A stretch of 64,000 bases of DNA from Pedobacter ureilyticus (GTDB taxonomy: Bacteria > Bacteroidota > Bacteroidia > Sphingobacteriales > Sphingobacteriaceae), in contig NZ_SSHJ01000001.1 in the NCBI RefSeq assembly GCF_005925345.1, positions 496,001 to 560,000 of the forward strand, in the 5' to 3' direction. A program made the translations under genes and the position numbers. Positions 37,250 through 46,125 of this stretch are shown here, piece by piece. The notes below the pieces were generated by a model. That model was not told the DNA's origin. It searched no databases and was given only the letters and a program-made list of their open reading frames with translations. Every line of letters starts with the position of its first letter. Position 1 is the stretch's first letter.

Positions 37250-39592
37250 TCAATGATTTTCCTCGTAATTAACCGCTACCCTTAAAGCTTTCAAACCACT
37301 AATCCCTTGTAGCTCTTCTAGTTCTAACGTTTCTACGTTTCCTAAAAGTAAACCTTGCTCTTGCAGGTAACTAATGTAGGCAAGGTATTCGTTGGCTTCG
37401 AAGGCATTGTAATAGATCAAAGCAATTTTACCGGGCTGGGTTAGCCTTTCATTTTTATCTTTAATTTTTACCTTATCAATTCGTTTTTTAATTACTTCGT
37501 ACCTGATGTTGTAGCTTCCCTCTACATCAAAACGTCTTTCATCATTCCTAAAACTAATATCTATGGGGTTAGAATGGATGAAAATTAATTGCGTAGTAAG
37601 CAAAGGTTTTTCCATTTGATCTACTAGGCGGTTGGTAAGGCGAGCAATCTCTACCATCGATTGTAGTTGCCATAGCCTCATATTCTTTAAGTAAAGCGTA
37701 TCAAATGGCACATCTGGGGCAATCTCTTGTCCAATGTAAATATCGTATTCCACGCCATCTGTTCTAAATTTTGCGAAATAGAACGGAAAAGCTTTCTGTA
37801 ATTCATCTTGGGCACTTTCCAGGTATTCGCCAACGGTGGCATTGATAAATTGCATGGAAGTCTCTAACGTCCTTCTATTCTCGAAAGCTATGCCTTTTTC
37901 AGGGTCAATACTATCAAAATATCCTTTTACAATTTCTTTAGCCAGAGGCTGACTTTTCTCTACATGTTTAAGTACCGGATATACTTCTAACTCCAGAAAA
38001 TCATTCAAAGCATCTTCATCACTAGAGCTGATAAAGTTGCTGGTTCGCTCTACCCAAATTTTACAACTGTGCAGAATTTTATCTATCAGATCTAGCTTTA
38101 TTGTTTTTTTAAGTTCAACTAATGATGCACTTAATTTCTCTAGTTGTACTTTTAGATCTTCCTTAAGAGCTAAATTTCTTTCTATGGTAGAGTTTCTGAT
38201 ATCAATGGCACCAAAAAGTGGATACAGGTTTTTGAAAGTAACTGTTTCTATATCCTGAGCATTTTTGTTGCCTTTATTTTTTTTGATGAACTCCCATACC
38301 TGCTGATTAAATTTCCATTGTACAGATGGCTGAAGCGCAGTAAACTTATCTTTAAGCACTTCGTCCATTTTTACATTAAACTCTTCTATACGATATTGGA
38401 ACAATTGCCCTAGCAACGGCATTGCGGCATGTAAACGCGATAGCAACATGTCGTCTATCAATACTTCTTGTTTCGAATAAATTTCCAATATCCCTACCAA
38501 TTGGGCATTATAGAACACAGGCAAAATCGCATAAGACTTGATACCACTGGTTCTAATCGCCTCCATAAATGGCATTTTTTCTATATGCTCATCAGTAATT
38601 CTATTGAAAAAAATAGGCTTAGGGTTTTGCTGGTAAGATTGTAGTTGTTCAAAGAATATACTCTCCTTTAGGCCATATTTCTTCCCTGCGTTAATGATGA
38701 TACTCGAATTGTCATCCACATCTAAAACCGGCTTATCATTTACAGTAATTAAAGGTAATAAACCATAGTCTATGTCTGCATTTCCTCCCAGTGTTTTTAA
38801 AGTTTGCAGAATATGTAAATAGGCTTCGGTTTGATAGTTGTGATTTACCAAAGCCTCCCTAATTCCATCTATGGCATGTTGTAGTGTTACATCGGTAACC
38901 GAGATTACGGTAAAACCATCAAATTTAAAATCGTGCAGGGGCAAAATTTCGTGAAGAAGTTCCATTCCATGCTCATCATTTACAAAACCAGAAAACTGCT
39001 CAAAATTTAGCGTAGGCAACTCAGCTTTATTATAGCTAATATCTACAAATTGCGTATCTACATTTACGTTAAAATACTGGGTTAAACCAGTCTGTGGATT
39101 ATTGTAAGCAAAACGCATTCCGCTAGTAGTTAATGCCGTATAATTATAGTAACGCTTTAAAATTACGTTGTAAATAAACTTAACTTGGTCTTTCTCTTTT
39201 TGTCTTCTGTGTTCGGCATCTAATTCTTTCTCGGCAACATGTTTTTGAATAAAATTGTAGAGCAAATCTGTGCTAAAAAAGATTTGATCTGGAACTGGCG
39301 TGCTTAATGCCCAATACAATTCCTTCTCATTTGCCATTAAAGGCGTTAAAATGGTAAATATCAGTTCTAGTGTTTCCTTGTATTGTGCAAGATCTTCTAT
39401 CACTAAGTTTTTTGCTAAAGCTCCTTCCTTTTCTATCTTTTCCAAAAGAAATCTATAAAATTCCTTTTTCATCGTTTCTTCCGTTTTTAGTCGCTTTTTT
39501 AAATAAGCCACCAAAGGTCTAAACGAAAGGCTCCATGCGATCTGGCAAGCAATACACTCGTTTTTATTAATCTTTATAACACTGGTGTTCAT
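37250..39592 (-). CDS. GAF-domain protein with cyclase-like C-terminal half
   Basis: A 780-residue cytoplasmic protein, last gene of the five-gene operon. The N-terminal 270 residues are helical and unassigned. A GAF-like domain lies at about 280-430 (SSIIINAGKKYGLKESIFFE, SGIKSYAILPVFYNAQLVGI). Then come pieces resembling a class III nucleotide cyclase: FGAIDIRNST with D464, KFRTDGVEYDIY with D612 and a Lys four residues before it, IFIHSNPIDIS, and FDVEGSYNIRYEVIKKR, in the same order as in cyclases. The gap between the two Asp residues is about 148 residues rather than about 45, filled by helices, and the usual Arg four residues after the Asn is missing. So the fold is inferred and activity is uncertain. 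It follows the phosphatase gene by 4 bp. Confidence 0.6.
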   Translation of the reverse strand: MNTSVIKINKNECIACQIAWSLSFRPLVAYLKKRLKTEETMKKEFYRFLLEKIEKEGALAKNLVIEDLAQYKETLELIFTILTPLMANEKELYWALSTPVPDQIFFSTDLLYNFIQKHVAEKELDAEHRRQKEKDQVKFIYNVILKRYYNYTALTTSGMRFAYNNPQTGLTQYFNVNVDTQFVDISYNKAELPTLNFEQFSGFVNDEHGMELLHEILPLHDFKFDGFTVISVTDVTLQHAIDGIREALVNHNYQTEAYLHILQTLKTLGGNADIDYGLLPLITVNDKPVLDVDDNSSIIINAGKKYGLKESIFFEQLQSYQQNPKPIFFNRITDEHIEKMPFMEAIRTSGIKSYAILPVFYNAQLVGILEIYSKQEVLIDDMLLSRLHAAMPLLGQLFQYRIEEFNVKMDEVLKDKFTALQPSVQWKFNQQVWEFIKKNKGNKNAQDIETVTFKNLYPLFGAIDIRNSTIERNLALKEDLKVQLEKLSASLVELKKTIKLDLIDKILHSCKIWVERTSNFISSSDEDALNDFLELEVYPVLKHVEKSQPLAKEIVKGYFDSIDPEKGIAFENRRTLETSMQFINATVGEYLESAQDELQKAFPFYFAKFRTDGVEYDIYIGQEIAPDVPFDTLYLKNMRLWQLQSMVEIARLTNRLVDQMEKPLLTTQLIFIHSNPIDISFRNDERRFDVEGSYNIRYEVIKKRIDKVKIKDKNERLTQPGKIALIYYNAFEANEYLAYISYLQEQGLLLGNVETLELEELQGISGLKALRVAVNYEENH

Positions 39593-39596
39593 TACC

Positions 39597-42500
39597 CTAA
39601 AATCTAAAATTCATTGAAAACTGAGGATACCACCCTTCTTTGGAGTAAGCGGCAATCATCCTTAAAATTGTTAATTGAGCTGGCGAAAAATATAAACCTC
39701 CGCCAACGCCGTGGTGCCATTGGCTCAAAGGATCATTTTTAGCCCATACTCTACCTACATCATACAAGCCCATAAAACCTACCTGTCCGGGCAAAACATA
39801 ACTTACAAAATCACCAAGTTTTATCCTTAGCTCTAAATTATTGTAGAAACTGTGTTTACCAGCAAACCGAAACTGCCTATAGCCTAAAAGCGTGCCTTCG
39901 CCACCTAAATAAGCATATTGGTAAAACGCTGGGTTTCCTATCGTAACTGCGCCACCAAATCTGTTGGCCAAAACCAAATTAGCCCGCCCATCTAAATTTT
40001 TGTACAAGGCAATGGAACCGTTAAACTGCGAAAATGATTTTGCGGCACTGCTAATGCCTTTATAACCCATCAATTTAAAATCGATATAGCTACCTAAGGT
40101 TGGCAGTAACTCATTATCTTTTGTGTTATTTATAAAATTAACTACCGCTCCGGCGTACAGCTTTTCTTGATCTATCGTAAACCTATCTGACGAGTTAAGT
40201 TCAGCTATATTATTGATGAACTTATTTTGATTGTCTGAAGGATCGAAACTATAAAATTGGAAACTTGGACCAATGCTAAAAGTAGACTTTGGTCTGCGCC
40301 AACGCAGCGTAGTTTCTAACTGAATCAGATTTGCCCTGGTGCGATAGTAACTGATATCGTTTGCTGAAGATGTGGCATTACCCACGCCAAAAAAGTTGCG
40401 GGTATTATCGGGCGCTTGCACATTGGCGTGCACTACCACATCGGCATTGCCAATGGCTTTTAACCAATCTCCAGTATATTTAAACCTGATGGCAGAAGTG
40501 GCAAAAGCGTAAAGTGCGCTGATAGATTGAGAATTACCGTAGGGCTGTTTTCTAAATCCAGGGTTGGTAATTTTCATAAAGGCACCTAATGAGAAACCAT
40601 CGTCTACGTTAAAACCAAAATTGGGATATAACGAGGTTCTACTATACAAATCTTTGCCCAAATAAGTGGCGTTGCTGGTGTCTGTAGCTAACTTAGTACG
40701 CAATTTACCAACTTCTTCTCCTTCAAAAACATTTTCGTCTTTAAGCCCAAACAAGCGAACCGAATTGCGAGACGCGTTCACGTTGTACACTTTCTTTCCG
40801 TGACCAGCAATTACCTTCAAATTAATTGGCGATGTCTGATTATCGATATGAACACTATCATTCCCGTCTCTCATATACAAGCGAATTTGCTTAGTTACCT
40901 TAGGATCAAAAACACGGCTGAAAGTTACATCTTTTAGCTCGCCAGACTTGTTAATCTTGTACAGTTCTACTTTCAAATGACCATCCGCTAAACCATTGAT
41001 TTCGGCTTTTTCATTTTTATGGCTGGCTTGTATGTCAACAATTCTATTAAAAAAGTGGTAATATTCGTTCATTACCTTTGGCAAGGTTGCTTTACGCTGC
41101 TTAAGCTGGGCTAAAAACTGATCGTGTCTTAACGCGTAACTTTCTTTAGGCAATCGCTTTAAGGCCTCCTCAAAAACTTCGTCGGTAAAAAAATCGCAAA
41201 ACTCTCTAACCTCTTTATCCCACTGTGCTTCGGTATATTGCGATAGGATTTTACTATTCATTGCCCTACCCTCCCACAAAAACCAGTTGCCGTCTTTCAA
41301 GTCTTTCTCAATGCCCTGCATCATCGGTAGTAAATCTGATTTTTGGGCAAAACGCTGTATTTTACCATCAGCCCTATAAAGTACTTGGTCTCTATCTCTG
41401 GGCACAGGCAAATATTTTAGTCCTTTCTTTGTTGTATCAGCCTTCCAACGCCATTGGTCCTCGTGCCTATCCCAATCGCCAAGCAATACATCTAAGGCCT
41501 TTGCTCTCAAATACATTTTGGCATCGTAGGTATTGTCATTGTCTTTATCCAGTTTCTTTAACATCTTAGTCGTGTTATCAGAAGCTCCTAATGGATTTCT
41601 TTCCTCTAAAAGACATATTGTATTCTCGAAAATTGGAGCGTAATCTCCCAAATTTTGATCTGGAGAAACCAAACCTATCATCGGATTACTATATGGAACT
41701 TTGGCTGCCTTGGCTAAAACCGGAACTATTAATGCCGTAAACGGATGTTGCGAAGCCATATTATCACGCATTACATCTTTAGCAAATGTGTTTCTTAATC
41801 CCTGTGGTAGTAGCACTTCCGGAAATTTTTCTACACTACGCAGCACATATTCTTTCCCATTTTTATCTACCAGCCTCAAAGATCTCGACTGGTTACCACC
41901 ACCTAATTGTGTTGGCATTAAACCGCCGTAAATCTCAGAAATACGTATTACAGGAAGTTTGGTATCCATCGCATAATCCTTCCGATAGTTATCTCCAAAA
42001 AGGTACCGATGAAACCTACTTACACTATCGAAAGATGGCTTTACTTTGGTAATTACACTATCTGCGGTAATTACTTTTGATAGCTTGGTAGTTTGCCCAA
42101 GCTCAACCTGCTGATAAGCTTGCGTATAAGTGAAAACTTTTTTAACGCCCTCCTTATCATTATAGGTGTAGTACTCGTAACGCATATCGTTATTCATCAA
42201 CTGATCTGCCACTACGTAACCACTCTCATAACTATGAAACAATGAATTTTTACCCAGTTTGTTTGGGGAGTGCTTGGCCCCTGCTCCACTTACAATTTGT
42301 AGTTGCTTGCCTTTGATGAACTGCAAGCCATGTTCGTGACCAGCAGCATAAACCACATTGGGCAAATCGCCAAAAACCCCATTTACCTTTGCTATCATTT
42401 CCTTATACAAGGGATGCCCCATGTCTTCTGGATTTACAAAAGTTGTTCTTAAAAAAGGATACAAAGAGCCAATTACAGGCAAAGGAATATATAAGTTTTT

Positions 42501-43193
42501 GTTAAGTGAAGTAAGCGGAAAAAGATGATTTTTAAATGTATAATAACCTCCATGCACACCATAGCTTTGAAAAGGATGATGCGACGCCAGAATAATCATT
42601 TTCCCTTTGTTTTGGTCTAACAACTCTCTCATCCTCATGGTTACTTGTTCTCTAGTATTGCACTCGCAATCTGGATTAGTTTTATCGTAAGGAAACAACC
42701 ACCACTCACTATCGTAGGCAATAATGGTTAATTTATCAGTAAGGTTAATAGCTACTGGATTTGGACAGCCGTTTTCTGGGATGAGTTTCAACAACGGATC
42801 ATTAAAAGAAGCTAGGAAAGCTCCTTGAGCCTGGATTTTAGCCAAACCGTTTGGACCAGATTTATCCCAGTCGTGATTACCGGGTATAAAATAAACGGCT
42901 GCTCCCTTGGCTCGCATCGGTTCAAACTGCGATTTTAAGATCTGCTCTGTTTCTTTTACATTCTTATCGGCGGGCAAGCCCATTCCCGTTGGATAGATAT
43001 TATCGCCCAAGAAAAGCGTGGTTGTTTTTCCTTTGATGACGTGATTAGCTGAACTTTTTAAAGACTGCAACTGGCCAGTATTCATCTCCCCTGCATCGCC
43101 TATTAAGATTACCCGATATTTTACATCGCTTTGCGCAGTTACGTAAAACCCAGTTAGTACAAATAAAACAATAAAAGTAATTTTTCTGAGCAT
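39597..43193 (-). CDS. Calcineurin-like phosphoesterase fused to outer-membrane beta-barrel
   Basis: A 1198-residue exported protein. A signal peptide (1-20) is followed by a metallophosphoesterase domain at about 25-330: GDAGE (D33), GDNIYPTG (D64), PGNHDWD (N106, H107), ASHHPFQSYG and AGHEHGLQ, so all metal ligands seem present. A middle region at about 400-720 contains EYVLRSVEK, LLGDWDRHEDQW (about 570-581) and VPRDRDQV (about 597-604), which look like the ATP-lysine, catalytic and metal motifs of an atypical kinase such as CotH or HipA; this is inference. The last 350 residues form a BamA/Omp85-type barrel ending in the aromatic FSMNFRF. It lies between the propeller lipoprotein (3 bp) and the GAF gene (4 bp). 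Confidence 0.85.
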   Translation of the reverse strand: MLRKITFIVLFVLTGFYVTAQSDVKYRVILIGDAGEMNTGQLQSLKSSANHVIKGKTTTLFLGDNIYPTGMGLPADKNVKETEQILKSQFEPMRAKGAAVYFIPGNHDWDKSGPNGLAKIQAQGAFLASFNDPLLKLIPENGCPNPVAINLTDKLTIIAYDSEWWLFPYDKTNPDCECNTREQVTMRMRELLDQNKGKMIILASHHPFQSYGVHGGYYTFKNHLFPLTSLNKNLYIPLPVIGSLYPFLRTTFVNPEDMGHPLYKEMIAKVNGVFGDLPNVVYAAGHEHGLQFIKGKQLQIVSGAGAKHSPNKLGKNSLFHSYESGYVVADQLMNNDMRYEYYTYNDKEGVKKVFTYTQAYQQVELGQTTKLSKVITADSVITKVKPSFDSVSRFHRYLFGDNYRKDYAMDTKLPVIRISEIYGGLMPTQLGGGNQSRSLRLVDKNGKEYVLRSVEKFPEVLLPQGLRNTFAKDVMRDNMASQHPFTALIVPVLAKAAKVPYSNPMIGLVSPDQNLGDYAPIFENTICLLEERNPLGASDNTTKMLKKLDKDNDNTYDAKMYLRAKALDVLLGDWDRHEDQWRWKADTTKKGLKYLPVPRDRDQVLYRADGKIQRFAQKSDLLPMMQGIEKDLKDGNWFLWEGRAMNSKILSQYTEAQWDKEVREFCDFFTDEVFEEALKRLPKESYALRHDQFLAQLKQRKATLPKVMNEYYHFFNRIVDIQASHKNEKAEINGLADGHLKVELYKINKSGELKDVTFSRVFDPKVTKQIRLYMRDGNDSVHIDNQTSPINLKVIAGHGKKVYNVNASRNSVRLFGLKDENVFEGEEVGKLRTKLATDTSNATYLGKDLYSRTSLYPNFGFNVDDGFSLGAFMKITNPGFRKQPYGNSQSISALYAFATSAIRFKYTGDWLKAIGNADVVVHANVQAPDNTRNFFGVGNATSSANDISYYRTRANLIQLETTLRWRRPKSTFSIGPSFQFYSFDPSDNQNKFINNIAELNSSDRFTIDQEKLYAGAVVNFINNTKDNELLPTLGSYIDFKLMGYKGISSAAKSFSQFNGSIALYKNLDGRANLVLANRFGGAVTIGNPAFYQYAYLGGEGTLLGYRQFRFAGKHSFYNNLELRIKLGDFVSYVLPGQVGFMGLYDVGRVWAKNDPLSQWHHGVGGGLYFSPAQLTILRMIAAYSKEGWYPQFSMNFRF

Positions 43194-43196
43194 AAG

Positions 43197-44093
43197 CTAT
43201 TTTTTAGATGGACTGTAAACAAACTTCAAAATATTGCCGTATTGGCTATCGCTCCCTTCGTTAGAAATATAAAGGTTCCCAGTTTTATCAAAGGCGATAC
43301 CTTCTGGCTGATTGAAAATATTTGAACTTAAATGGTAAGCGCCCTTAATTTTCCATTGCCGATCTGCTAAAACCAAGACCTTATTTACAGCAGAAACAAT
43401 GTACCAATCTTTGGTAACTGGATGTTGTGCCAATGCCGATGGGTGGAAAGTTCCTTTTTTCCTTCCTGTTAGCGCATCTATCGAGCTAGCATCTACGGCA
43501 AATTTTTTCACCAACACAAATTTTCCATCATTTTGTACATTAAGAACAAATCCACTTGTATACTTACTTCCTTTATCTTGCTTGCATTCTTTACACAAAA
43601 CGTAAACCTGACCAGAAATTGGATTGGCATACATACCTTCATATTCTCCTTTAGGTAAAATTGATTTGGTTTCTACCGTTTGCGTGGTTTCTTCTTTGTT
43701 AGTTTCGGTAATGGGAAATGAATACAAATGGCCATTACTTTTTAATACAATTAACTTATTTTTAGCAATGGCGATGTCTTCGTAATCGCCATTTTTTGCA
43801 AATTTTGTATGGGTATATTGCTTAGATCCAAGTGGAAAAACAAACACTTTACCTTCTTCATCTTGCTCTGCGTAAACCGTAGCGCTATTTCCATTTAAAA
43901 AAGTAATGCCCGATATTTCTTGCAAGATATTTGGCATATTGTATTTTTTCGGCGTGGTTAAATCGTAACCTACAGGGTTTTTATTTGTCTTTTCCTGAGC
44001 ACAAGAAAAAAGCGTTATCGTGCAGCCTAAAAAACTTACAATCCCTAAAAACAAAAATTTCCATTTTTTCTCCGAAAAGTATTTATTAATCAT
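43197..44093 (-). CDS. SdiA-regulated/phytase-like beta-propeller lipoprotein
   Basis: A 298-residue lipoprotein: a hydrophobic N-terminus (FLFLGIVSFLGCTITLFSC) with a likely lipobox Cys at 31. Propeller-like repeats of the SdiA-regulated family follow: LQEISGITFLNGNSATVYA, GDYEDIAIAKNKLIVLKSNG, YEGMYANPISGQVYVLCKEC and QPEGIAFDKTGNLYISNEG. The E-D and E-G pairs at blade starts are typical. The family is related to propeller phytases, but phytase activity is not shown. It starts 8 bp inside the end of ppk1 and is translationally coupled to it. Together with ppk1 and the phosphatase this suggests a phosphate- or polyphosphate-related operon. Confidence 0.8.
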   Translation of the reverse strand: MINKYFSEKKWKFLFLGIVSFLGCTITLFSCAQEKTNKNPVGYDLTTPKKYNMPNILQEISGITFLNGNSATVYAEQDEEGKVFVFPLGSKQYTHTKFAKNGDYEDIAIAKNKLIVLKSNGHLYSFPITETNKEETTQTVETKSILPKGEYEGMYANPISGQVYVLCKECKQDKGSKYTSGFVLNVQNDGKFVLVKKFAVDASSIDALTGRKKGTFHPSALAQHPVTKDWYIVSAVNKVLVLADRQWKIKGAYHLSSNIFNQPEGIAFDKTGNLYISNEGSDSQYGNILKFVYSPSKK

Positions 44094-46122
44094 GCTGCTT
44101 ATTTTTAAGGTATTGATAAATTGCCAACTGAGATTGCACCAAATTCCCTTCTTTTGGTACTGGTATATTATTCATTTCAGTATCTATATATACTGCTTGT
44201 ACGTTGTCTTTCAATTGAAATGCCAGCATCTCCTTTAACTCGTTTTTGACTTTATCGCAGTAAATCGGAAAACAAACCTCTATGCGGCGATAGATATTCC
44301 TACTCATCCAATCGGCAGAGCCAAGAAACATTTCTTCCTTACCGTTATTATGGAACAAAAATATCCTACCATGCTCTAGGTAGCGATCCACAATTCTTCT
44401 AATGTTTATATTTTGACGAGGCACCAATCTGCAAATGCCTCTAATGATCAATTCTATTTTAACTCCTTCGTTGGCAGCTTCATAAAGTTTATTTATCATC
44501 ACTTCTTCTTCCAAATTATTCAGCTTAATGATAATGGAAGCAGGCTGGCCCGACTTAGCGAAGTCGATTTCTCGCTGTATTAACGCTAAAAACTTAGCTT
44601 GCAAATTAAACTGTGCCACCAACAGCTGCTGAAAATTAATCAAATTTGGATTAACAGTTTTTTCACGTTTAGCTAAAAATATAAACAGCATTTCAAGCTC
44701 GCTCAACATCTCTTTATGGGCCGTCATTAAAACGTGATCGGTGTAGAAGTTAGCGGTAGTTTCGTTGAAATTTCCTGTGGCAAACAAACCCGTATATTGT
44801 ACTCTTATTCCTTTTTTCTGCTTTACCAAAGCTACTTTAGCATGCACCTTTAACGCAGTTACGCTATAAATGATGTTTACACCCGCGGCTTTCATTTTTT
44901 TTGCCCACTTAATGTTGTTGGCTTCATCAAAACGAGCTTTCAATTCTACTAAAACCGTAACACGTTTACCATTTTTTGCCGCAGTAATTAATGCATTTAC
45001 AATTTTAGAATTACTTGCAACACGATATAAAGTGGTGTAAATCTCTGTAGTTAATTCATCTGTAGCTGCTTCATTAAAAAAGCGCAGTACGCTATCATAA
45101 GATTGATATGGCGGATTGATCAGCAGATCTTTTTCTAAAATTTGCTGGTTTAAGGTAAGTTTGCTACTAAATATAGGGTAAATTGTTTTAGGCCATTTGT
45201 TGTTGCTCAAGCTAGCATCTTTAACAGGAAAATCTGCCAGATCTTTAAGGTTATGATACCTGCCACCTTGTACTACATTGGCATGTCCTAAATTTAACTG
45301 TTGGATAAGGAGCATTAAAGTAGCTTGCGGAATACCAGGTTCATGCAAAAATCTAGTAGCTAAGCCCAAATCCCGTTTCTGAATTTGCTTTTCTATTAAA
45401 TCTGCTATATCTATGTTATACTCATCCGTTAAATCCATTTCTGCATTTCGGGTGATTTTAAAGCTATAACAACCTTTAACTAGTTTTTCTTTGAACACTA
45501 AATGTAGATTCTCTCTGATGATATCATCGATGAAAAAAACATATTTTTCTCCATCATAAGTAGTTTCATAAAAACGGGACAGCTCGTTAGAAGGGATATT
45601 GACAACATAGCTTGACGCACTTTTCTCACTGCCTAGGTTTACCAAAAAATAAAGTTGGTTATTAGCAGGGAAAAAATCTAAACTTGGCTGCGAAAGCTCC
45701 ACAGGGCTAATGAAAGCCAGCACATTAGCCAAAAAGTAATTGCTTAACTCATTTTTTAACGGTTCTGGGATGGCATCATTATAAATAAATTGAATGCGAT
45801 GAGATTTCAACTGCGGCAACACTATCTTTTTTAATATAGTACCGAAAAGCTCTTGCTGCTTATTGATAGTTTCAGCAGCTTGTTTTAGCAAATCATCGGG
45901 TTGCCGTATATCATTATTGTTTTTATTACTCAGTTTCTTTAGCGCTTGCAAAACAGGCATGCGTACCCGGTAAAACTCATCCAAATTGGAAGAGTAAATT
46001 GACAAAAACTTGATCTTTTCTAAAAGCGGAGTTGCTTCCCGACTTGCCTCCAACAAAACACGTTCATTAAACGAAAGCCAACTTAAATCTCTATCAAAAG
46101 TATGTGTAGCTGTATCAAACAT
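44086..46122 (-). CDS. ppk1: Polyphosphate kinase 1
   Basis: A 678-residue enzyme that reversibly makes inorganic polyphosphate from ATP. The N-terminal domain opens FDRDLSWLSFNERVLLEA, as in Ppk1. The catalytic core carries VELKARFDEANNIKWA, the phospho-His in TALKVHAKVALVK, and YTGLFATGNFNETTANFYTD. The C-terminal PLD-like part carries SADWMSRNIYRRIEVCFPI. Length is normal. It is the second gene of the operon, 3 bp after the HD/Pycsar-type membrane protein, so production of polyphosphate is likely co-ordinated with that protein. Confidence 0.97.
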   Translation of the reverse strand: MFDTATHTFDRDLSWLSFNERVLLEASREATPLLEKIKFLSIYSSNLDEFYRVRMPVLQALKKLSNKNNNDIRQPDDLLKQAAETINKQQELFGTILKKIVLPQLKSHRIQFIYNDAIPEPLKNELSNYFLANVLAFISPVELSQPSLDFFPANNQLYFLVNLGSEKSASSYVVNIPSNELSRFYETTYDGEKYVFFIDDIIRENLHLVFKEKLVKGCYSFKITRNAEMDLTDEYNIDIADLIEKQIQKRDLGLATRFLHEPGIPQATLMLLIQQLNLGHANVVQGGRYHNLKDLADFPVKDASLSNNKWPKTIYPIFSSKLTLNQQILEKDLLINPPYQSYDSVLRFFNEAATDELTTEIYTTLYRVASNSKIVNALITAAKNGKRVTVLVELKARFDEANNIKWAKKMKAAGVNIIYSVTALKVHAKVALVKQKKGIRVQYTGLFATGNFNETTANFYTDHVLMTAHKEMLSELEMLFIFLAKREKTVNPNLINFQQLLVAQFNLQAKFLALIQREIDFAKSGQPASIIIKLNNLEEEVMINKLYEAANEGVKIELIIRGICRLVPRQNINIRRIVDRYLEHGRIFLFHNNGKEEMFLGSADWMSRNIYRRIEVCFPIYCDKVKNELKEMLAFQLKDNVQAVYIDTEMNNIPVPKEGNLVQSQLAIYQYLKNKQHD

Positions 46123-46125
46123 GAA

